A stretch of 64,000 nucleotides of DNA from positions 2,356,001 through 2,420,000 of the forward strand of contig NZ_CP094528.1 in assembly GCF_022811705.1 (NCBI RefSeq). The letters run 5' to 3'. The notes below the pieces were generated by a model. The model was given only the letters and a program-made list of their open reading frames with translations. It was not told the DNA's origin and did not search any database. Shown in pieces: positions 16,712 through 25,046 of this stretch; the stretch's first letter is position 1; each line of letters starts with the position of its first letter. This stretch comes from Agromyces larvae (GTDB taxonomy: Bacteria > Actinomycetota > Actinomycetes > Actinomycetales > Microbacteriaceae). A program made the translations under genes and the position numbers.

Positions 16712-17221
16712 ATGAGCCGACATCGACGACGATTCCGTATCGCGACGGGAATCCTCGCCGCGGGGTGTTGCGCGTTCTACCTGGGATTCGCCGCCGTGCT
16801 CTTCGTCAACCAGCGCGTGGCCGAGGCTGAACACATCACCGCAGACGGCTGGTTCGCCACGCCGATCGCCATCGACCCCGACCTGATGAACACCACGCTC
16901 GTCGTCGTCGCGATGGTCGCGCCGCCGTTGATCTGGTTCTTCGGGTGGCTCGCCGCGCTGGCGCGCACCAACCTCCGACCCGTCGGGATCCTCTGTTGGA
17001 TGGTCGCGGTGAGCGCAGCACTCGCCGGCGCCCTCGCCACGTCGCCCGTCGTCTTCGTCGTCTTGCACATCGTGTCAACGGTGATCGCGGTCGTCGTCGC
17101 GATCCTGCTCGTCCTGTCCGTGACCGGCATGGTCCGCGACATCACGGCATTGCGAGCAGAGGATGCACTGAGCCGCCCATCGGATTCGGACGGGACGCCG
17201 GGTCGCGTGCGTTGGCCGTAG
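16712..17221 (+). CDS. Small four-helix membrane protein of unknown function
   Basis: A 169-aa protein with a basic start (MSRHRRRFRIA) and hydrophobic segments at about 10-32, 58-82, 92-113 and 117-140. The cytoplasmic C-terminal tail is charged and Arg/Pro-rich. I do not recognise the family. The ribosome binding site is poor (AGGG immediately before the ATG). It is followed by a hairpin that is also the original terminator of the thiolase gene, now cut off by the island. Confidence 0.6.
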   Translation: MSRHRRRFRIATGILAAGCCAFYLGFAAVLFVNQRVAEAEHITADGWFATPIAIDPDLMNTTLVVVAMVAPPLIWFFGWLAALARTNLRPVGILCWMVAVSAALAGALATSPVVFVVLHIVSTVIAVVVAILLVLSVTGMVRDITALRAEDALSRPSDSDGTPGRVRWP

Positions 17222-17260
17222 GCCCCGCGGAATCCGCGTCTCATCACGAGCAACAGCACG

Positions 17261-17292
17261 GATGCCTCGAGCGCGAAGCACGAGGCATCCAT
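17261..17292. terminator. Hairpin at the left end of the island
   Basis: GGATGCCTCG and CGAGGCATCC form a stem around an 11-nt loop. Its right arm lies within the left copy of the 102-bp direct repeat. It sits just downstream of the thiolase 3' end, so it was probably the thiolase terminator before the island arrived. The right repeat at 30157 keeps only the right arm. Confidence 0.6.
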
Positions 17293-17382
17293 CTGTGTAG
17301 AGCGCAGATCAGACCCGCTCGACCACCATCGCCATGCCCTGGCCGCCGCCGACGCACATGGTCTCGAGGCCGTAGCGGCCGC
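17281..17382. repeat. Left 102-bp direct repeat flanking the island
   Basis: Identical to 30157-30258 except for one base (G at 17369, T at 30245; synonymous Gly codons). It contains the last 24 codons of the thiolase gene and the downstream arm of its terminator. Similarity stops abruptly on both sides. The 12,774 bp between the two copies is the island. Confidence 0.95.
17309..17382 (-). pseudogene. Duplicated C-terminal fragment of the thiolase gene
   Basis: The last 24 codons and stop of the 30185-31429 thiolase, including the C-terminal CVGGGQGMAMVVERV. The fragment is truncated upstream at the island boundary and has no start, so it is not a functional gene. Confidence 0.9.
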
Positions 17383-17405
17383 GTATTGAATCGACGCCCG
17401 GTTGT

Positions 17406-18044
17406 TCAACCGTAGAGTCCGGTCGGAATCTGCGGGCAGGCTTCGCTCACCTCATGGAAGCGGCGCGGGGATATGCCCGACAGTTCATTGAACGGGCTCC
17501 ACATGCTTTCGCCGTCGAGGCTCTCGGTGAACTGTTGCCAACTCGGGGGCGATCCGATATCGAAGCCCTCTTCTTCGAGACAGTCGACGAGCTCATTCGA
17601 CAGGTAGTCATAGAGAAACCGCCGCTGGGACTCATTCAACGGAGCGTTGTACTTCGGATCGAGCGGGTATGAGGCTTCGCACGTGAAGAGCGCAAGGTTG
17701 TACGTCGCTGCTTGCGCGCTGGGCAGATCCCCGGATGCCAAACCGCCATCGGAGCCCACGGTGACCGTGAAACCATGCGTTGCCATGCAGCCAACCATCA
17801 CTTCTGGCCACTCTGCCCGCTCGATTACTCTCACGAGGGGGACTTCGGGGCGCGGCTGATCCGGCGTCCCGAACTCCAGCCACGCCTGGTCGATCGCTTC
17901 CTCGATGAGAGCCTGGCTCTCAGCGGCTGAGAGCGCGTCGGGTGTGGGAGTCGGGGTGGGTTCGCGGGGTGCGCACCCAGCAAGAGTTGCGCTCAATATC
18001 AGTGAGAGTGCAGCAACCCCGGCCGGCTTCATTGCAGACCGCAT
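17406..18044 (-). CDS. Island lipoprotein L1, partner of peptide a
   Basis: A 212-aa lipoprotein with a signal peptide ending in lipobox LAGC. A Pro/Thr linker and a domain shared with three other proteins in this island follow. Conserved landmarks are GCMATHGF, a TC...YPLDPKYNAPLNESQ block, ELVDCLEEEGF, PPSWQQF and a terminal EACPQIPTGLYG. Four Cys beyond the lipobox are conserved across the long paralogues. It starts 3 nt after the stop of peptide a on the same strand, so the two are co-expressed. The family is unknown to me. A surface-held protector against, or receptor for, the linked peptide is the inference. Confidence 0.75.
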   Translation of the reverse strand: MRSAMKPAGVAALSLILSATLAGCAPREPTPTPTPDALSAAESQALIEEAIDQAWLEFGTPDQPRPEVPLVRVIERAEWPEVMVGCMATHGFTVTVGSDGGLASGDLPSAQAATYNLALFTCEASYPLDPKYNAPLNESQRRFLYDYLSNELVDCLEEEGFDIGSPPSWQQFTESLDGESMWSPFNELSGISPRRFHEVSEACPQIPTGLYG

Positions 18045-18047
18045 GGG

Positions 18048-18380
18048 TCAGGCTGCGCAGTACGGGCCGCTCATCGCCGCGCGAAAGCTACCGCCTGAGA
18101 ACACGGTCTGCTGGTCAACCCAGTGGAAAGCCCCGCCCCAGTTACTGATCCATTCAGCCTGCGCGCCCTGAGATGGATACGTGTACTGACGAAAGATTCC
18201 GGACTGTGTCGCTGTGTGATTGTGCGAACCGATTCCCATCAGTTGCGTGCCTGCCCACTGCGACCCGCAGGACAGATACCCGTACGTCTCATCCGCGGCC
18301 GCCTGGGCCGGCGCGGCTGCAACAAGGCTCAACGCGACCGCCACGAGGATCGCCGTCGTCGATGCAAACAGATTCTTCAT
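18048..18380 (-). CDS. Small secreted two-Cys peptide a
   Basis: A 110-aa precursor: a Sec signal peptide (MKNLFASTT..., cleavage expected after AQA near residue 28) and a mature part of about 80 residues rich in Gly, Ser, Trp and Tyr. It has one Cys near the start (YLSCGSQ) and one near the end (GPYCAA), presumably disulfide-linked. It heads a two-gene operon with lipoprotein L1. The start at 18380 follows GGAGG by 4 nt; an upstream in-frame ATG gives no signal peptide. The GSHNHTATQSG segment vaguely recalls lactococcin 972 but is too weak to claim membership. Confidence 0.7.
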   Translation of the reverse strand: MKNLFASTTAILVAVALSLVAAAPAQAAADETYGYLSCGSQWAGTQLMGIGSHNHTATQSGIFRQYTYPSQGAQAEWISNWGGAFHWVDQQTVFSGGSFRAAMSGPYCAA

Positions 18381-18715
18381 CGATCCTCCATATCCAGCCC
18401 AATAAGGCCGGTGATGTTGTGTCGTCGACGCCATCCAAGCGGTAGTTCTTCTTGATGCTCAATGTGTCGTTCGGGACACATCGGCACGGAGCTTACGCCC
18501 AGAGAACCGTTGCGTTCCCCTCGCAGGTTCTCGGCGCTCTGCCTGCAGCGCCTCGTTGACTTCGCCCACCTCGAGCGGGCTCCTGGCAACCACCAGCTCG
18601 CGCGACCGAGCAGCTGCCTAGTGACGCGCACTGCGCCTTCCGCGTCTGCTGCACTTGTTGCCGTGCGTGTAGATCGGTTGTTAGATACCGGTTGACCGAC
18701 ACTATTGGAGGAAAT
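18381..18715. other. Divergent promoter region between peptides a and b
   Basis: 335 bp with no supported gene. It holds the promoters of two divergent peptide cassettes. ATACCGGTTGA at 18685-18695, upstream of peptide b, resembles the CAAACCGGTCA box seen upstream of luxR and afsA when read on the other strand. No strong hairpin was seen. Confidence 0.5.
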
Positions 18716-19024
18716 GTGAAGAGGCACGTTCTCATCTCGACCATCGCTGCTTCGGCCGCGTTCGCCCTTCTGTGCGGGGGAGCCGCGCCGGCCTTCGCTG
18801 CGTCGGCTTCGGGTGGGCGAACGTGCCCTGGGCACGCCACACTGGTCGCCGCGAAAGCAACAACTGGTGGGCCGGGCTACACGCGATTCGACACTGCCAC
18901 GCAGTACGCCCGAGTCGACTATGTCGCTGGAGGCGCCTGGGACACTGGCTCGCCGTTCTTTAGCGCGCACTGGATCATCAGCTCGTCGGGGGCTGTGACG
19001 AACGCAACCTCGTACTGCTACTGA
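18716..19024 (+). CDS. Small secreted two-Cys peptide b
   Basis: A 102-aa precursor with a signal peptide (basic KRH start, hydrophobic core, cleavage expected after AFA near residue 28). The mature part starts ASASGGRTCPGHA and ends TSYCY, so it has two Cys near the two ends like peptides a and d. The central region is rich in Gly, Thr, Tyr and Trp. The GTG at 18716 is set by GGAGG 4 nt upstream. The stop overlaps the ATG of the downstream lipoprotein gene by one base (TGATG), a hallmark of translational coupling. Confidence 0.7.
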   Translation: MKRHVLISTIAASAAFALLCGGAAPAFAASASGGRTCPGHATLVAAKATTGGPGYTRFDTATQYARVDYVAGGAWDTGSPFFSAHWIISSSGAVTNATSYCY

Positions 19025-19480
19025 TGCGATGCGGGACTCGCACTTCGTTACTCATTCTCTCGTTCGCAGTGGTGATCTCATTCACCGGATGTACCGCTTC
19101 GACCGAACCATCGAGCGCCCTCGCTTCCCAACGTTCGGCGACTGAACGAGCTCAAGACCTTGCGGCCTGTATCCACGAAGCCGGCTTCGATGCTGTGGTG
19201 ACCTGGCAATCCACGGTCGAACTCGCTGAGCCGATACCGAAAGATCAAGCAGCTGCGTACGAGAAGGTTGCGAGCGGGTGCGTTGAATCCACACACGCAC
19301 ACGAGTTCACGTTCACAAGGAATGACATCGAAGCGCTCTACGAACTTGAGTTGGAGCAGCGAAGATGCCTGATCGAACATGGATACGCGATTTCGGAACC
19401 GCCGTCTCCCCAGGTGTACTCGGACACATTCGACTCGGATCAGCGGTGGTTCGCGATGTCTGAAGTAGAGACGACCCAGC

Positions 19481-20889
19481 GGTGGCGTCCCCGGGTGTGG
19501 TGGGGTTTCCGGCAGGGCTCGCGGCGTCGTAGACGCTGGTGAGCCATCGTGCGATGGTCAGTGAGTACCGATCAAAGTCACTCACAGGAAGACACAAACG
19601 CACGATGGCTCTAGACCAGTCTGCCCTCCTCGAGCTCCTCGGGGAACTGCAGTCCACCGATGTCAGCGACCGGATCCGGCTCGCGACGCAGAAGCTCTAC
19701 CAGGAGCTGATCGACGCGGAAGCGACTGCGTTCATCGGCGCCGCGTCCTACGAGCGCTCGGAGGGGCGTGTCGCGGTCCGTAACGGGTCGCGTCCGCGGA
19801 CGCTGACCACCACGGCCGGGGATCTGGATCTGCGGATCCCGAAGCTGCGACAGGGGTCGTTCTTCCCGTCGCTGCTGGAGCGGCGCCGCCGGGTCGATCA
19901 GGCGCTGTTCGCGGTCGTGATGGAGGCTTACGTCCACGGTGTCTCGACCCGGAAGGTCGACGACCTCGTCAAGGCGCTCGGCGCCGATTCGGGGATCTCC
20001 AAGTCCGAGGTGTCTCGCATCTGCCAGGACCTCGACGAGGACGTCGCCGCGTTCCGCGAACGGCCGCTGGACGCCCAGGACTACCCGTATGTGTTCGTCG
20101 ATGCGACCTACTGCAAGGCCCGTGTCGGTCGTCAGGTTGTCTCGCAGGCGATCGTCGTGGCGATCGGCGTCGCCTCCGACGGCACCCGGCAAGTCCTCGG
20201 CTTCGACGTCGGCGATACGGAGTCCGAGCCGTTCTGGACGGCGTTCTTCCGGTCGTTGAAGGCCCGCGGTCTCGGCGGAGTGCGCCTGGTGATCTCCGAC
20301 GCCCACTCCGGGCTGATCAAAGCCATCCAGGTCGCGTTCCAAGGCGTCTCGTGGCAGCGCTGCCGGGTTCACTTCATGCGCAACGTCCTGGCGAAGGTCC
20401 CCAAGGTCGCCGGCCCGATGGTCGCCTCCATCATCCGCACCGTGTTCGTCCCGCGCGGCAAGGCCAGCCTCGTCAAAGCACAGTTCGGGGAGGTCGTTCG
20501 CATGCTCGAACGCTCCCATCCGGCCATCGCCGAGATGCTCGAGGATGCCCGCGATGAGCTCCTCGCGTTCACCGGGTTCCCGGCCGCGCACTGGCAGCAG
20601 ATCTGGTCCACGAACCCGCTGGAACGGCTGAACAAGGAGATCAAGCGCCGCACCGACGTCGTCGGCACCTTCCCCAACCCTGCCGCGCTGCTGCGCCTCG
20701 CCGGGCACGTCCTGATCGAGCAGCACGACGAATGGGACAGCGCCGACCGCCGCTACTTCAGCGACGCCTCCATGGCCCTGCTGAACACCACCGGAGAGGA
20801 GGACAGCATCCCCGAACTCATCGCGGCATAATCAGAAGCAGCTGACCTCGCCGGTGTTGAGAAACTCCACCACTCAGAGGGACGCCACC
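19481..20889 (+). mobile_element. IS256-family insertion sequence with 9-bp target duplication
   Basis: 1409 bp. Imperfect terminal inverted repeats of about 30 bp (19481-19510 and 20860-20889, 24 of 30 matching, both starting GGTGGCGTCCC) flank a single transposase gene. The target duplication CGACCCAGC is present at 19472-19480 and 20890-20898. Intact repeats, intact duplication and an intact transposase suggest recent insertion and probable activity. Confidence 0.96.
19605..20831 (+). CDS. IS256-family transposase
   Basis: A 408-aa mutator-type DDE transposase. The catalytic residues are visible as Asp in FVDATYCKARVGRQV, Asp in VISDAHSGL and Glu in NPLERLNKEIKRR, with the conserved C-H region (WQRCRVHFMRN) between them. 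The length is typical for the family. The ATG at 19605 is preferred over in-frame upstream codons because it gives the family-like N-terminus and follows AGGAA. Confidence 0.95.
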   Translation: MALDQSALLELLGELQSTDVSDRIRLATQKLYQELIDAEATAFIGAASYERSEGRVAVRNGSRPRTLTTTAGDLDLRIPKLRQGSFFPSLLERRRRVDQALFAVVMEAYVHGVSTRKVDDLVKALGADSGISKSEVSRICQDLDEDVAAFRERPLDAQDYPYVFVDATYCKARVGRQVVSQAIVVAIGVASDGTRQVLGFDVGDTESEPFWTAFFRSLKARGLGGVRLVISDAHSGLIKAIQVAFQGVSWQRCRVHFMRNVLAKVPKVAGPMVASIIRTVFVPRGKASLVKAQFGEVVRMLERSHPAIAEMLEDARDELLAFTGFPAAHWQQIWSTNPLERLNKEIKRRTDVVGTFPNPAALLRLAGHVLIEQHDEWDSADRRYFSDASMALLNTTGEEDSIPELIAA

Positions 20890-21081
20890 CGACCCAGCTC
20901 TCGCGGGACCAATTCAAGGCTCTCTTCACCAGTTGCCCGCCGCCATCTTGGTACTACTGAGGCCGGGCTATCTCGGATTTCCATACGCTCTTCGCCGAAC
21001 GGGATGCTGTCCTTCGCCGACGGGCGAACCGTCCTGTTCCGCACCCGTAAGTGGTCGATGGCTCTCGCGACGCTGCCCGCG

Positions 21082-22308
21082 CTATGGGACGCGGAGTTCT
21101 CGGATGGGTTCGCGGCGTGCGGCGGCCAGGGCGGGGATGAGGGCCGCTGCAACCGCCACCGCGGTGGCGAGGGTGGCGACGCCGAGGGTGTACTCCCAGC
21201 CGGGTTGCGGGTCGCCGGTGATCGCGAGGGTGACGTGCGCGATGGTCGATCCGATGATCGCGCCGGCCGCGGCCAGGAGCGCGGTCTGGGTGAGGAGGAG
21301 CCCGACGATGAGGGCCCGGCTTGCGCCCAGGGCGCGGCGTCGGCCGAAGTCTTTGCGGCGGAGCATGACGATGCCGTAGAGGATCGCGCCGACCAGGATC
21401 GCGGTCAGCGCAAGGATCCCGAGGGTCAGGGCGTGCCCGTAGCCGCCGAGTTGTCCTTCGATCAGGGCGCGGAGGGTGGCGAGGCTCTCACTGGTCTGCA
21501 CGGTCACTTTCGTCGGGTCCTCGACGGCGAGGACGCTGGTGACGGCGGCCGCGACGGGGGCGACGAGGTCGGGGCGTTCGGCGATCACGACGAGGATCCC
21601 GACGGGTTCGGGGTGGGTGGTGTCGGGTTGGGGTGCGATCAGCACGGGTTCGAGGAACGCGAGATGGTCGGGCACCTCGATCAGGCCCGCGACCGCGTAC
21701 CCGGCCCCGGTGGTGGTCGCGACCTGCCCGACGGGTTCGTTCAGCCCGAGCTGTTCGGCGGCGGTCGTGGACGCGTACGCGATATCGCCCGCCCCTGCCG
21801 TTGTGCCGGTTTCGGGTAGGCCGAGCTCGTCCCAGTCGGCGCTGTAGGCGTGGCGGAGCGGGACGCGGGTACCGCCGGGGAACGCGGTGTTCTGCACGTC
21901 GGTCGCGAGGCTGAACGCGCCCGCCCAGTCGATGCCGTCGAGATTCCCGATCCGGTCCAGGACGGTGGTATCGAGCCCGGCGGCGGGGTCGGCGCGGATG
22001 ATGATCGACCGGGTGCCGGCGGAGTCGATCGACCCGACCACCGCTTCCTGGGCGCCGACGGTGCGGCCCGAGGTCAGCAGGACTGCGGCGCACATGCCCG
22101 CGATCATCACGATCGTCAGGATGCTCGCGACCGGTGCCGCAACCGCGGACACGATCGCTTCGCGCAGCACCGGCAAGATGCTCCGCCGCCGACGACTGGC
22201 TCGGCCCGGTCGGGGCGACGGCCACGGTTGGGCGATGGATCGGGTCGGATGCTCCGTGGCTGCTGTCGCACGCGCGGGCACGGTGACCGGCTCGTCGGTG
22301 CGGGTCAT
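21082..22308 (-). CDS. FtsX/MacB-like ABC permease of the island exporter
   Basis: A 408-aa permease with a cytoplasmic Arg/Pro-rich N-terminus, one helix near 60-85, a large extracellular domain (about 90-290) and three C-terminal helices (about 295-395) separated by the MLRRKDFGRRRALGAS coupling segment. This is the MacB/FtsX topology, in which the transporter works as a mechanical pump on extracellular substrates. The start overlaps the ATPase stop (ATGA). It is last in the order adaptor, ATPase, permease. Its end faces the end of the broken L2 gene. It probably exports or clears the island's peptides, by inference from context. Confidence 0.82.
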   Translation of the reverse strand: MTRTDEPVTVPARATAATEHPTRSIAQPWPSPRPGRASRRRRSILPVLREAIVSAVAAPVASILTIVMIAGMCAAVLLTSGRTVGAQEAVVGSIDSAGTRSIIIRADPAAGLDTTVLDRIGNLDGIDWAGAFSLATDVQNTAFPGGTRVPLRHAYSADWDELGLPETGTTAGAGDIAYASTTAAEQLGLNEPVGQVATTTGAGYAVAGLIEVPDHLAFLEPVLIAPQPDTTHPEPVGILVVIAERPDLVAPVAAAVTSVLAVEDPTKVTVQTSESLATLRALIEGQLGGYGHALTLGILALTAILVGAILYGIVMLRRKDFGRRRALGASRALIVGLLLTQTALLAAAGAIIGSTIAHVTLAITGDPQPGWEYTLGVATLATAVAVAAALIPALAAARREPIRELRVP

Positions 22309-22946
22309 AGTGGGATCCGGCGGTGGCAGCGGGCCACGAGGGCCGGGTCGTGCGTCACGATCACCGCGGTCCCACCCCGGGCGGCGTGGTCGTGGAACGC
22401 GTCCACGACGAGATCCGCGGAGTCGGGGTCGAGGTTCCCGGTCGGCTCGTCCGCGAGCAGCACCCGCGGCTGCCCGAGCAGCGCCCGGCACAGGGCGATG
22501 CGTTGCGCCTGCCCGCCTGACACCTGCCCCGGCTTCGCACCCCGACGCAGCCCGACACCGAACCGGTGCATCAACTCGTCCGCCCGACGGGTCGCGTCCC
22601 TGCGGTCGTCGCCGCGGTACAGGGCAGTCTCGACGATGTTGTCCATCACGGTGCGGGTCGCATCCAGCGCAGCATCCTGGAACACGAACCCGAACACCTC
22701 CGCCCGCAGCCCCGCCCGCGCCCGATCCGACAAGCCCTGCACTTCCCGCCCATCCAGCAGCACCCGACCTTCCCGGGGCTTCAACATCAACCCGAGCAGG
22801 TACAACAGGGTCGACTTGCCCCGACCAGACGGGCCGGTCACCGCGACCACCTCACCCGGGTGAAACGCCGCCGACCACCCCTCCAAAAGCGGGGTGCCGG
22901 GGTCGTACCGGAACGACACCGCGTCCGCTTCCAACAAGGCGCTCAC
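22305..22946 (-). CDS. ABC transporter ATPase of the island exporter (LolD/MacB type)
   Basis: A 213-aa ATPase with Walker A GPSGRGKST (Arg in place of the usual Ser/Ala), Q-loop FVFQDAAL, signature VSGGQAQRIALCRALL, Walker B VLLADEPTGNLD and switch His (VTHD). LADEPTGNLD is typical of the MacB/LolD group. It overlaps the adaptor stop and the permease start by 4 nt each, so stoichiometric co-translation is likely. Confidence 0.9.
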   Translation of the reverse strand: MSALLEADAVSFRYDPGTPLLEGWSAAFHPGEVVAVTGPSGRGKSTLLYLLGLMLKPREGRVLLDGREVQGLSDRARAGLRAEVFGFVFQDAALDATRTVMDNIVETALYRGDDRRDATRRADELMHRFGVGLRRGAKPGQVSGGQAQRIALCRALLGQPRVLLADEPTGNLDPDSADLVVDAFHDHAARGGTAVIVTHDPALVARCHRRIPL

Positions 22947-24043
22947 CCGGATGCCTCACCCGTGGCCGGCACCCGAACCCGCAACCCAGCCGCAGCGCCC
23001 TCGATGACCGACATGCCCTTCGCCGACGCAACCACCGTCACCACATGCGCGACCCCGGTCTCGTCGATCACCGACACGCTGCCATCCGGGTCCGACCGCA
23101 GGGCAGCGGACGGGGCCACGACACCGGTCACGGTCGGTTGGGTGATGATCTTCGCACTCAAAAGGCTCTGCCCGGTCACCGGGATCAGCCCGCACCGGTC
23201 CGCGCAGATCGCACCGTCACCATCAGCCTGCAACCCCACATTCACCACATCCGGTGAGGCCGGGTCAGGCTCCTGCCCCGCCACGACCGCACCCCAGGCC
23301 GCGTCCTGTGCGGTCAACTCCACCCTGGTACCGGCCGGCATCATCGCCGCCTGCGCCGCCGTCGCGGGAATCGTGAACGTCGGCTCGACCGCCAACCCCG
23401 ACACCACCTCCTCACCACCCGCCAGGCTCGCGCCCCGGTACACGACCTCCTCGTCCACCGCGACCCGGCCCGGGAGCGAGGGCACGAACACCACGTCCCC
23501 TGCCTGGACGACCCCGTCGTCCTCGATGCCGAGCGAGTCCTGCCAGTCCCGCACCGCAGCCTCGGTCGCCCACCCGAACACCCCATCGGCGTCACCGTCG
23601 AACAGACCGAGCCCGGCCAACAGCCCCTGCAACTGCGCGACATCCGCCCCCGACACGCCCCGACTCATCGACCGGAACGACGGCGTCGCCCCCGCCGCGA
23701 CCACCACCGGACGCAGATTCACCGAATACAACACCTGCCCCGGCGCAACCTCATCCCCCGCAGCCACCGAAACCGACGTCACCGTCCCGACCGCCTGATT
23801 CGTCCCCGCCGGCGCCTGCGGCCACTCCGCGACCGCGTTCAACGACACCGACGACCCCACCTCACCATCCACGAGTTCTACGAACGTGAACGGCGCCTCC
23901 ACCAACGCATCCTCCGGCGGAGCAAACACCGCAGACACCGCCCACCCCACCCCAGCACCCACCGCCAGCACCAGCACACCACCCGCCGCAACCAACGGCC
24001 AACCACGGCGGCGGGCGCCGGACACCTCGGTGTTACCGGTCAT
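22943..24043 (-). CDS. Peptidoglycan-binding efflux adaptor subunit
   Basis: A 366-aa membrane-anchored adaptor: one N-terminal helix (about 15-40), a beta-barrel/lipoyl-like region, then a PG_binding_1 domain (about 125-180, VSGADVAQLQGLLAGLGLFD... with FGWATEAAVRDWQ), then C-terminal beta domains of the HlyD type. In Gram-positives such adaptors link an ABC pump to the cell wall. The ATG at 24043 follows GGGAGGG by 6 nt; an upstream GTG abuts that site and is less likely. It is 73 bp downstream of lipoprotein L3 on the same strand and may share its transcript. Confidence 0.82.
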   Translation of the reverse strand: MTGNTEVSGARRRGWPLVAAGGVLVLAVGAGVGWAVSAVFAPPEDALVEAPFTFVELVDGEVGSSVSLNAVAEWPQAPAGTNQAVGTVTSVSVAAGDEVAPGQVLYSVNLRPVVVAAGATPSFRSMSRGVSGADVAQLQGLLAGLGLFDGDADGVFGWATEAAVRDWQDSLGIEDDGVVQAGDVVFVPSLPGRVAVDEEVVYRGASLAGGEEVVSGLAVEPTFTIPATAAQAAMMPAGTRVELTAQDAAWGAVVAGQEPDPASPDVVNVGLQADGDGAICADRCGLIPVTGQSLLSAKIITQPTVTGVVAPSAALRSDPDGSVSVIDETGVAHVVTVVASAKGMSVIEGAAAGLRVRVPATGEASG

Positions 24044-24116
24044 CGCCACCCTCCCGCGATCACACCGCGAACCTCGCCAACGAGCATTGCTTGACCTCCG
24101 TACGGCTTGGCGACCC

Positions 24117-24758
24117 CTACTCGAACAGGTCAGCAGGCATCGCGGGGCATTCGCGGTGCAGCCTCATCGATTCGGACTCCGAAGAGATCGCAAGACGGGC
24201 ATAGGGCGACCATAATTCCGGCTCGCTGTAGTAGCCCTCGATGAAGCTCGCTTCGCTCGGGGGTTCCTCCACCATGTACCCCTCCCGATCAAGACAATCA
24301 GTCAATTCCTGGGTGTAGTACTCGTAGATTCGCCCGATCTGCTGCTCCGTCAGCTTCTGATTGAACGCCGGATCGTACGGGAACATAGCGGAACACTTCC
24401 AGAGTCCGACCGCATACGCCTGCTGCTGGGCAACGGACATCGGCCCTGTCTCGAGATTGCCGTCTGCGCGAATCTCGGCATCTGGGAACCCCTCGTCGAC
24501 AAGGCATCCGGCCAGCTCCGCCGGGGCCGATTCTGGCGTGACATAACGGACAAGCCGAACCTCCGGCCGAACTGCGTTGGGAAACTGGCTCGCCACCTGC
24601 TCCCAGCGTTGATCGATCAGGTCGAGAGTCAGCGCGTCGTACGTTTCAGTCTGGCGGCTCGCCGACGGTGGCGGACCATCTGCGGCACACCCGGTCATCA
24701 TCCATACGAGGAGCAGCGCGACCCCGAGTCGCGCACTGCCACGAATCGGCATAACCAT
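24117..24758 (-). CDS. Island lipoprotein L3, adjacent to the ABC exporter
   Basis: A 213-aa lipoprotein (lipobox MTGC) with the island family domain: AGCLVDEGF, KCSAMFPYDPAFNQKLTEQQ, ELTDCLDREGY, EEPPSEASFIEGYY and a terminal RECPAMPADLFE. It is closest to L1 in length and motifs. The ATG at 24758 follows AAGGGTGG. It is divergent from peptide c (102-bp gap) and upstream of the adaptor, ATPase and permease genes on the same strand, which physically links this lipoprotein family to the transporter. Confidence 0.75.
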   Translation of the reverse strand: MVMPIRGSARLGVALLLVWMMTGCAADGPPPSASRQTETYDALTLDLIDQRWEQVASQFPNAVRPEVRLVRYVTPESAPAELAGCLVDEGFPDAEIRADGNLETGPMSVAQQQAYAVGLWKCSAMFPYDPAFNQKLTEQQIGRIYEYYTQELTDCLDREGYMVEEPPSEASFIEGYYSEPELWSPYARLAISSESESMRLHRECPAMPADLFE

Positions 24759-24791
24759 CGATCCACCCTTCTTGCTCCATCAAAACAATAC

Positions 24792-24820
24792 TTGACAGCC
24801 GGTTTTTGCGACGAATACTC
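24792..24820 (+). promoter_or_regulatory. Probable promoter of peptide c
   Basis: TTGACA at 24792-24797 is a consensus -35, followed at a spacing of about 17 nt by an AATACT/ATACTC -10-like sequence. The spacer contains GCCGGTTTTTG, similar to the reverse complement of the CAAACCGGTCA box, so this may be a receptor-controlled promoter. Confidence 0.5.
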
Positions 24821-24860
24821 CGACCCGCAAGTTCGGACCCTTGCACTGGATAGGAGAATC

Positions 24861-25046
24861 ATGAAGAAGCGGAGTATGGCAATGGCGTCATTGGCGGTTG
24901 CCGCCGCGTTGGTCGTCAGCGCCGTTGCCCCGGCGTTCGCCGCCACGGAAACCCTCAACCAGATCTGCTCGAGCCCCCGCACGCAGCGGGCGACCGTGGA
25001 TCAGACCGGATGGGGCAGCATTACGTTCAACGTGACTGGCGCTTGA
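24861..25046 (+). CDS. Small secreted peptide c (short, possibly truncated)
   Basis: A 61-aa precursor with a strong signal peptide (MKKRSMAMAS..., cleavage after AFA near residue 27). The mature part is only about 34 residues, contains one Cys (NQICSSPRTQ) and ends NVTGA. The start follows AGGAG by 5 nt. It is divergent from lipoprotein L3. The C-terminal half with the second Cys found in peptides a, b and d is missing. No reading frame downstream restores it, so it is either a naturally short member or a truncated one. Confidence 0.65.
   Translation: MKKRSMAMASLAVAAALVVSAVAPAFAATETLNQICSSPRTQRATVDQTGWGSITFNVTGA

Larger units (their letters stand above)
19024..20960 (+). pseudogene. Island lipoprotein L2, split by an IS256-family element
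   Basis: The gene starts at 19024 (signal peptide, lipobox-like FTGC) and is interrupted after 19480. Removing the IS and one 9-bp target duplication joins the frame exactly: ...VETTQ then LSRDQFKALF and a terminal SCPPPSWYY with stop at 20958-20960. The rebuilt ending matches the family pattern (QACPPPTYFN in L4, EACPQIPTGLYG in L1). The rebuilt protein would be about 172 aa. In the present state the frame runs into IS sequence and stops at 19542, so the cassette partner of peptide b is lost or altered. Confidence 0.9.

Noticed and set aside
18048..18380. Peptide a as a lactococcin 972 family member
   Set aside because: Only a short His/Ser/Thr/Gly segment resembles it; the end-to-end Cys pattern and overall alignment do not fit well enough.
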